A DNA stretch of 23,922 bases from NCBI GenBank assembly GCA_025769875.1, contig JAGFNK010000726.1:1-23922 (forward strand), read 5' to 3'. Every line of letters starts with the position of its first letter. Within the stretch, counting starts at the first letter, position 1. Positions 17,937 to 23,922 of this stretch are shown piece after piece. The notes below the pieces were generated by a model, which ran no database searches, was not told the DNA's origin, and worked only from the letters and a program-made list of their open reading frames with translations. Both the position numbers and the translations under genes were made by a program. The stretch is from Russula earlei. Its lineage: Eukaryota; Basidiomycota; Agaricomycetes; Russulales; Russulaceae.

Positions 17937-18010
17937 AAAAGGGGTGAGTAGAGGTATCCACAATATCACATGCACATTGTCACGTGATTGATTCTAGGCA
18001 CAATCGGCAT
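17937..18010 (-). repeat. Diverged copia-type LTR fragment
   Basis: AAAAGGGGTGAGTAGAGGTA, TCCACAATATC and CACGTGAT followed by TTCTAGGCAC align in order with the minus-strand copia LTRs (AAAAGAGGTGACTACAGGTG, TCCACTATATC, GCGTGATG, TTCTAGACGC). The complement GGATACCTCTACTCACCCC is closest to the diverged LTR at 7757-7936, so the two belong to a second subfamily. Confidence 0.5.
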
Positions 18011-18539
18011 ACAGCAAGCCCTACTTAGTGGCAACCCTTCTAGCATTATAAGACAGTATTATAGGCTTCCTAAGGACCCTTTAAGACAACCCAAAGTGCT
18101 CTACAATAGACACTAACAAAGATACTAAAGGTCCTATGATGCATTATTAGACTAACTCTAATAACCTTAGAACAAACTATAAGGCAATACTAGGGACCTT
18201 AATAGAAGTATTAGGGTCGACTCTAGGGACCCTAATAAGGGGCCTTATAGGCAACACTATTTCACTGACAAATACCCCAAGTCCTCAAATGACCGGCCCT
18301 AAACTAACTAACAGTAAATCAGATGCTTTGGCCTGTGCACTAAGCAGTGAACACATGGACTCTAAAGGCCCTTACTCATCATGATGGGCCTCCTAACTCA
18401 GCAGCTTACTGAGCATGACTGAGCATGCTCACTAAGCATACCTCGACTTCTTACTCATCCATCTATTGTGCTTGTGTTGAAGCAGATGGGCGCAGGTTAT
18501 GATAAGAGCGATAAGATCCTTAAGATCTATCAAAGATAT
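18011..18539. other. AT-rich noncoding stretch with scattered GGACC(C)TAATA motifs
   Basis: No gene is seen. Variants of one motif recur in 18060-18260: AAGGACCCTTTAAG, AGGGACCTTAATAGA, AGGGACCCTAATAAG, plus several TAATA/TTATAGG words. This may be a degenerate short tandem repeat or a transposon interior. Confidence 0.35.
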
Positions 18540-18670
18540 TTCAGTATTGTGTAAGACAAGACTGTAAATCAGTAATACCTATCAAAAGATATCTACAACG
18601 CGTGATTAGATGCGATAGATAAGATAGGAAACAGTAAGTACTCACTTCAGTATTGTGTAAGACAAGACTG
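18540..18670 (+). repeat. Pair of 25 bp direct repeats, partly palindromic
   Basis: TTCAGTATTGTGTAAGACAA followed by GACTG occurs at 18540-18564 and identically at 18646-18670, 106 bp apart. The second copy with its flanks (CTTCAGT...ACTGAAG) is an imperfect palindrome of 29 bp. Confidence 0.8.
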
Positions 18671-18767
18671 AAGCGATCTAGCTAATTGAGTGCCTCTTAA
18701 ATACGCAAAAGCGTCTCTAAGCAAAGTAATCATAACTACCAACTTGTATCATAAAGGATCAGTTGTT

Positions 18768-18959
18768 AGTAGCTACCAATTGTCATCAATTAACTTATCA
18801 TTGTAACATATGCAGGCTGCAGCATCTGAGCTGAGCTGGTCCGGGCTGATCCGACGCGTGAGCGACGTGCGTGAGCCGGGAGCGCCCGGTCCGTGGGAGC
18901 CGACGCGTTAACGCGACTGGGCTGTGATTACATCAGACTGCCCAAAGCAGTGGTAATCT
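18768..18959 (+). repeat. 191 bp repeat, CpG-rich arm (partner at 15119-15309)
   Basis: It contains a dense CpG cluster at 18839-18917 (GATCCGACGCGTGAGCGACG and following), conspicuous among CpG-poor repeats. It is the inverted partner of the CpG-free arm at 15119-15309. A TATATAAG box (19014-19021), AATAAA and a hairpin follow within 100 bp, so the whole may be an LTR. Confidence 0.85.
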
Positions 18960-19315
18960 CAACAGCTTGATAACAAGGTTATGACTTGTTCCCTATTTAG
19001 CAGTTCCCTTGTAGTATATAAGTGCTCAATAAAGTAGTGGACAGTCTTCAGACTGTCCATTTGTTTATGGCACTCTCTACTCCTGGGATACTCCTTTAAG
19101 GACCATCCCCTTATGATCATTCTGGCCTCTTCCCTGCATAACTTCTTGATACTACCAGTAACCGTACCTCTTTGGTACTTGGTACTGCTTTGGACCCTAC
19201 TTCTTGCTCACACTGTCTTGGACATCTATCAACTCATCTTTGAACTTCTCCCTTGCTCTTGAACTGGATTGTTCAACAGTGAGTCTTGACAGTAAGGTAC
19301 ATTGTTGCATCATAA
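18960..19315 (+). repeat. Probable continuation of an LTR: TATA box, AATAAA, hairpin
   Basis: After the 191 bp arm come TATATAAGTGCTCAATAAAG (19014-19033) and a perfect 10 bp hairpin TGGACAGTCT-TC-AGACTGTCCA (19038-19059). The order promoter, poly(A) signal, C/T-rich sequence is that of an LTR. The LTR ends were not found and there is no coding content. Confidence 0.4.
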
Positions 19316-19701
19316 TGTTGAACCGGAACCCAAATGGATCAAAGAAGGTGAAGACCTACACACAAGGTTCAAGATCCACTCATAGATGTTATGTGTTAGA
19401 CAGAACTTTAGCATATGCGCTCATGGCAATAGGGTTATGCATACTACACTATCTATCACAAGATGCAGCCTTATGCTGTGTCTAGAACATTTCCACATCA
19501 CACATCACTGTATGCATGATATAGTGGACAACTGTAGTCACCTCTTTTGGACTTAGGAACAGCCCTGGGTCATAGAGGTATAAATACCATACATGTAGAC
19601 GAGTATACACATCACTCTACACCCCAATATCAGTTGAGCATTAAGCACAACCTCTAAGGTGGGTTGCTTGGCCTGTTAGCTGTGCTCTATGCTGTGCAAC
19701 A
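19316..19701 (+). repeat. Copia 5' LTR of copy C (386 bp)
   Basis: It starts TGTTGAACCGGAACCC, ends GTGCAACA and has TATAAATA at 19579-19586. The length equals the copy B LTR after removal of its nested insertion. Confidence 0.92.
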
Positions 19702-19713
19702 GGTTATGGGCCC
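19702..19713 (+). promoter_or_regulatory. Primer binding site (copy C)
   Basis: GGTTATGGGCCC follows the LTR directly and is complementary to the anticodon region of initiator tRNA-Met. Confidence 0.88.
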
Positions 19714-19870
19714 TGCAAGCCATGCACCTTCATTGGCTGCAACAATGGCAAAGCATCCCTGAAGCCTGCATGCTGCAGTGAGCTAGTCTACCCTATGGGG
19801 AGACTATGTCAGCTTTTTTTAATACAAATACTCTTACTGACAACCTCTAAGCCTCTTTCTAACAGCTACC

Positions 19871-22490
19871 ATGTTGTTGTCTCAAACCTCTGCCCCTGTT
19901 GTCCCCATCCTTGATGGTGCAAACTATGGTATTTGGTCAAAGGCTATGAGAGCCTACCTCATGTCTGTTGGACTGTGGGGTTATTGCAATGGCACTTTTG
20001 ACTTGCCAGTCCTTCCTGGACTTCCTCAGGCACCTCTTCCCGAGGAGATAGCTGCCCAGGCTGCCGGACAAGTATCCCTGAGAGAATGGAACAAAGAAAA
20101 TGACAGGGCAGTTGGCCATATGGTCCTTAGATCTAGCATCACGATCCAACAAGACCTTACGTCTTTGGACAACGCCGAAACAATCTGGAATTGCCTTGAA
20201 ACCCTTTATGGTACAGTGACTACAACCAGTATCTATAAGGACTTTAAGGAAGCCATCTCTATTCGCATTAACCCAAGCCACCATCCTGGCCCACAAATGG
20301 ATGGCATTCATGCTGCCTTTCAGTGCCCACTGCATCCTCCCTTATCATTCCTGATGCCTTACAGGTGCTCATTATGCTTGCTGCCATTCCCCCAGAATGG
20401 GAAATGTTGGTCCACATTGTCACTCAGAACTATGAACTAGCTGACCTTAGCCCTAAGGATGTGCAAGAGTCTATTGTCTCTCAATACCAAACTGAGATGA
20501 ATTGTGGCACAAACAAAATGCACAGCACACAGAAGCTCTCCACTGTCAAATGCAAGCATGGTGACCCCTCCTTCTCTTCTCAGCAGCAGGGAAATAAGCC
20601 CAGGCATGATGAAGATAAGGACAAGTGCCAGCATGGTAAATGCAGTGGCAAAGGAAAAGGGAAAGGCAAGGAGAAAGCCGATCACAGCCATGGTCCTGGA
20701 CATTCTCATATTGTGGATGTTGCCGCACTCCCACTCCTGACCATTACCACCATTGGCCATCTGGGTCCCTCAGGGATCCAACAACATATCGTCCCAACTG
20801 CGACTGACCCTCGCAAATGCACTCACGGCCCTTACAAGGCCTTAAACAAAGCGCTTGATCTTGCTGACAATCTTGGGGTAGCTCCCACTATACAGACAGT
20901 CAAGACCCTCAAGCAGTGGATCTCGACTCAATCTGCTGCCTTGTCAAGTGCAGTCAAACTACTGTTGCCTGTCCCTGAGCCTATGGACCAGGACGATGGC
21001 AACTTCATGCAAACAAATACATCAGATTTATTTGACATATATGATGGTATCCCAGAAGGTGCTGCCACCCCTGAGCGTGCTCCAACCCTGTTGGATGAAC
21101 CACTTGATTGGGGCAGTGACCCCAAAGATAACAAAGCATGCGTGCACCTCCCTCTCTCCTTTCACTTGCTAAGGAACCTTATAGAATCTCCCCAGCCCCA
21201 AAGAGGGCTAGATATGTCTAATCAGAGTTCACTTGTATCATACAATGTACAGATTAGCAAAGGGACTACTTCCCTTCAAAGTGAATGTAACAAAAATTGT
21301 TTGAGATGCAGAGGAAAGCATGACCCGAGTAAAATGGGATCCTTATGGCTCCTGGACTCTGGCATGTCCACACACTTCACCTTCGAAATAAAAGACTTTA
21401 TAGAGTATACACCAGCTTTGCCACATGAAAGATCTCCTCTGAAAACTGCCAATAACACAATCTATGTGGAAGGCAAAGGCGCTGTGTTGCTTCAGCACAC
21501 TGTCAACTCTAAAATGGTTGTCATGTGCATTTCTCCTGTCCTCTATATTCCAAAAATTAACACTTGAATATTATCTATGGGGGAGTTTTTACAACAAGGG
21601 ATGCATGCATTAGGGAATAATAGACATATTTCCCTATGAGAGGATGGACATATAATCCTGTCCTCTTACCCCTTATTCCTGGGTCAAACCACGTAGTGGT
21701 TAGAAGCCTCAATTGAAAGTGTGCAAGCTCATTCTCTTATCTATGCAGTAGATTATGATGTCATTCACCAATGCCTTGGCCACCCATCTAAGGATGTCGT
21801 AACACATGCAAAGACACATACCAAGGGTCTCCCTGAAAACCTGAAAATCCCTCAGGAACAGCCAGTATGTCCTGGCTGCATGCAAGGCAAGATGCCTGCA
21901 TCTGTGCACCCCCCTTCTGAAACTCATGCTTCCACACCATTCGAGTGTATCCACTCAGACCTTAAGAGTTTCCCTGTGAAGTCGTATCATAAGTACAAAT
22001 ATTTTGTCAGCTTCTTTGACAATTATTCCTCCTATGCATGGATTACACTCTTAAAAAACAAAACATTGACCATAATGGCCATCAAGCAATTCCTTGCTGT
22101 GGTCAAGAATCAATACAAAGCAGGAATCAAAGAGTGGATGTCTGACGCTGGTGGAGAGTACAAATATGAGGCCTTTGATAATGTCCTAAAGGACAAAGGA
22201 ATTAAAATCCTGCAAAGTGCCCTTTACACTCCACAACAGAATGGATGTGCAGAGCGCTTTATGTGCACTGTAATGGACAAAGCTCAGGCAATGTGCCTTG
22301 AAGCTTGTCTACCCCCCTCCTGGTGGGAATTTGCAGTGAATCATGGGACACACTGTTACAATAGGACACCAGCCAGATGCCTTCAATGGCATACACCCTA
22401 TGAGGTCCTAAAGAATGAGGTCCCTGATATCTCACACCTCAGAGTATTTGGTTGTGGTGCATATGTGCACATACCAGAAAAGTGTCGAGT
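19871..22490 (+). pseudogene. Copia Gag-protease-integrase remnant (copy C)
   Basis: The start MLLSQTSAPVVPI at 19871 parallels copy A. A one-base deletion near 20325 (FQRLTASS becomes FQCPLHPP) shifts the frame. From 20323 one frame runs to 22490 with three stops: TGA at 21565 (CGG in copy A), TGA at 21637 (CGA in copy A) and TAG at 21694 (TAT in copy A). The protease motif is LDSGMSTHF, the integrase zinc module is HQCLGHPSKDVV with CPGCMQGK, and the catalytic residues survive in HSDLKSFPV, WMSDAGGEYK and QQNGCAERF. Several Arg-to-Cys changes (for example QQNGRAE to QQNGCAE) are CGT to TGT. The frame ends in unrelated sequence after EKCRV. Confidence 0.9.
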
Positions 22491-23922
22491 TATTGCTGTT
22501 TTCAGCGCACTTGGTGGAGTTTGAATTCAGCGCAGAAAACCCTCTCAAATGTGCGGGGCAAATATCTCCCTCAAAACAGCTTCAATTCACATAAAACTTA
22601 TTGTCCCTGAATTGCCTGAATGAGGGCTAGGCAGCCCTGTTGTTTTCATGAGATTTGAGGTTTGAGTGAGAATTGGTGGAGCTGGACTCAAGCCACCTCC
22701 ACATGTGTATTAGATGAATTACAACTCAAAATCACAGTCTATATCTATTATTTTTCCCTCATGTTGTACCCATGGGCTGTCTTGAGGCAGCCCCATAGTG
22801 TTTTTGACTCAACCATTGTGGTGTGCAATGTCATTTCCCTAATATCATGTGACAGTAGCATGGTCATGTGCCAGGAAGGAGCCCCCCCAGGAAGTGCACA
22901 CCTGAGCCCATGGGGCGGTGAAGTGTGTCAAAGAATGCAGAATGACTTCATAAGACTGAAGCTCCAAAGAGGAGGAGCACCTAGCAGGAATGCGAGAACG
23001 TGTTTGTTCATTCGACTGCACTCAGGTTCACAGAGATGATAAGGGAACAACAGGGCAACTTTATTCAAGATGGTAGCAGATACAGGTGGGAACTAAGGCT
23101 AAGGGACAGGAAAAGCACAAAAGACAGGCATATGAAAGGAAATCTAGACGTGAGAAGGGGACCGAAGCTGGACAACGCAAGGTATTGAGTCATGGTCTCC
23201 AGTGGCTGTGGTAGTGGCGTGTGGCAATTTGTGAAGGATGGCCAAGGCCAGGTGTGGTGACGAGGGGTGTGGTTGAGTCACGATGCAAGGAGGGGGAGAC
23301 GATGCAAAGGAGAGGCTGGAGGGGGGATAGGGAGAGTGCTGGTGGGTGGTCGCTTGGGCGCTGATGGTGCTGCCGAACACAATTGCGGGTGGGATGATTG
23401 GAGAACTTGGATGGCAGATGCGAGGTAGAGGAGCGAGGGGGCATGGAAGTAGAAAGGGAGAGGGAAGACAGCGGCAGGCTGGGAAATGGACGCATAGGTG
23501 GTGGGCAGATCTCTGACTAACAAAATGAGAGTCTAGTAAAAAAGGGGAGAAAAGCATACTGAAATGTACAGTAGCAACACCATCTGATGGCAACGAAGAT
23601 GGTGGCATGGTACAGGGCTCTTCGGCTGTGCATTGGGACTCATTGGTGCATGGTGAAGGCGGGGGTGTTGAGGGCAAGGGCGTGTGGCGGTTGATGGGGG
23701 CGAGGGTGGCATGCTGGCAGCGACGATGATGATGATGTGAGGATGAAGAGGAGATGGCATGAAAGGAATACACACATATGTACTCTTGTAAGCGATTCGC
23801 AGCCAGCCATATAGCTGTGTGTGGGTGAGTTGACATTGAGGCCATGCGCCTTTGCAAATGCGAATGCTGAGTGAGTCAGTGGCACATACACATACGCTTG
23901 TTTTTTTTTTGAGTTGCTTCCT
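22491..23922. other. No supported gene; G/T-rich sequence beyond the copia truncation
   Basis: The first 200 bp (TTTTCAGCGCACTTGGTGG onward) show no match elsewhere in the window. From about 23200 the plus strand is G/T-rich, which opens several overlapping minus-strand frames at once, the longest 23144-23857. A 10 T run lies at 23901-23910. I see no RNA gene or transposon end. Confidence 0.4.
23144..23857 (-). CDS. Doubtful 237-codon open frame, low complexity
   Basis: The frame opens MQRRMASMSTHPHTAIWLAA and is rich in Ser, Pro, His and Thr (SSSSSHHHHRR, PSTPPPSPC). No domain, signal peptide or membrane segment is evident. Two other minus frames are also open for 80-100 codons across the same bases, as expected from C/A-rich composition, so chance is more likely than a real gene. 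If real, it would encode a disordered protein. Confidence 0.15.
   Translation of the reverse strand: MQRRMASMSTHPHTAIWLAANRLQEYICVYSFHAISSSSSHHHHRRCQHATLAPINRHTPLPSTPPPSPCTNESQCTAEEPCTMPPSSLPSDGVATVHFSMLFSPFLLDSHFVSQRSAHHLCVHFPACRCLPSPFLLPCPLAPLPRICHPSSPIIPPAIVFGSTISAQATTHQHSPYPPSSLSFASSPPPCIVTQPHPSSPHLALAILHKLPHATTTATGDHDSIPCVVQLRSPSHV

Larger units (their letters stand above)
19316..22490 (+). mobile_element. Ty1/copia retrotransposon, copy C (decayed, 3' truncated)
   Basis: It is the same family as copies A and B, on the plus strand. It has LTR, PBS, Gag, protease and full-length integrase, then homology to copy A ends at AAGTGTCGAGT (22490), about 10 residues after GCGAYVHIPEK. RT, RNase H and the 3' LTR are absent from the window. 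The 5 bp before the LTR is CATAA. Most CpGs of copy A are TG or CA here. Confidence 0.93.

Noticed and set aside
19038..19059. Perfect hairpin read as a bacterial-type terminator
   Set aside because: The context is eukaryotic, with a TATA box and AATAAA upstream; no T-run follows, and it is better read as part of an LTR.
1..23922. A new multi-gene defence, biosynthetic or mobile system
   Set aside because: Only one supported host gene is present; the remainder is explained by LTR retrotransposons, TIR elements and decayed repeats.

Overview
The window looks like a repeat-rich stretch of a filamentous basidiomycete nuclear genome. I infer an agaricomycete; a lower rank cannot be fixed from the sequence. 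The basis is Ty1/copia elements primed by a half initiator-tRNA-Met, a gene with many 50-73 bp GT-AG introns, and a GATA factor whose finger resembles basidiomycete ones as I recall them. There are no bacterial-type genes, CRISPR arrays, rRNAs or convincing tRNAs.

Layout. (1) 1-7224, minus strand: two head-to-tail copies of one Ty1/copia family. Copy A (1-3925) is CpG-rich and nearly intact, but has two one-base homopolymer indels, and its reverse transcriptase lies beyond the left edge. Copy B (4010-7224) is CpG-depleted and lacks everything after the start of integrase. Its 386 bp 5' LTR is split by a 496 bp solo LTR of another family with a perfect 5 bp target duplication. (2) 7225-8094: decayed repeats, including a 111 bp near-perfect hairpin and a diverged copia LTR. 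(3) 8095-12230: a CpG-retaining island. It holds a six-exon GATA zinc-finger transcription factor gene (minus, 10185-11658, 388 aa by my splice model) and about 2 kb in which I cannot settle any gene. (4) 12232-14739: TIR elements, namely a 96 bp MITE with TA target duplication, a 1.15 kb element with 45 bp TIRs, and a 0.97 kb element with 19 bp TIRs. The two larger ones carry inverted copies of one LTR-like sequence. (5) 14740-19315: CpG-depleted repeats, including a decayed gag-like gene with a damaged zinc knuckle (16271-17857, minus) and a 191 bp inverted repeat pair whose two arms differ by loss of about 16 CpGs. (6) 19316-22490: copia copy C on the plus strand, with LTR, PBS, Gag, protease and integrase, riddled with stops and cut off before reverse transcriptase. 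(7) 22491-23922: no recognisable gene.

The clearest biological signal is CpG-directed mutation of repeats. Old copies have turned CpG into TpG or CpA, several stop codons arose from CGA codons, and the GATA gene island and the young copia copy A keep their CpGs. I found no convincing new multi-gene system.
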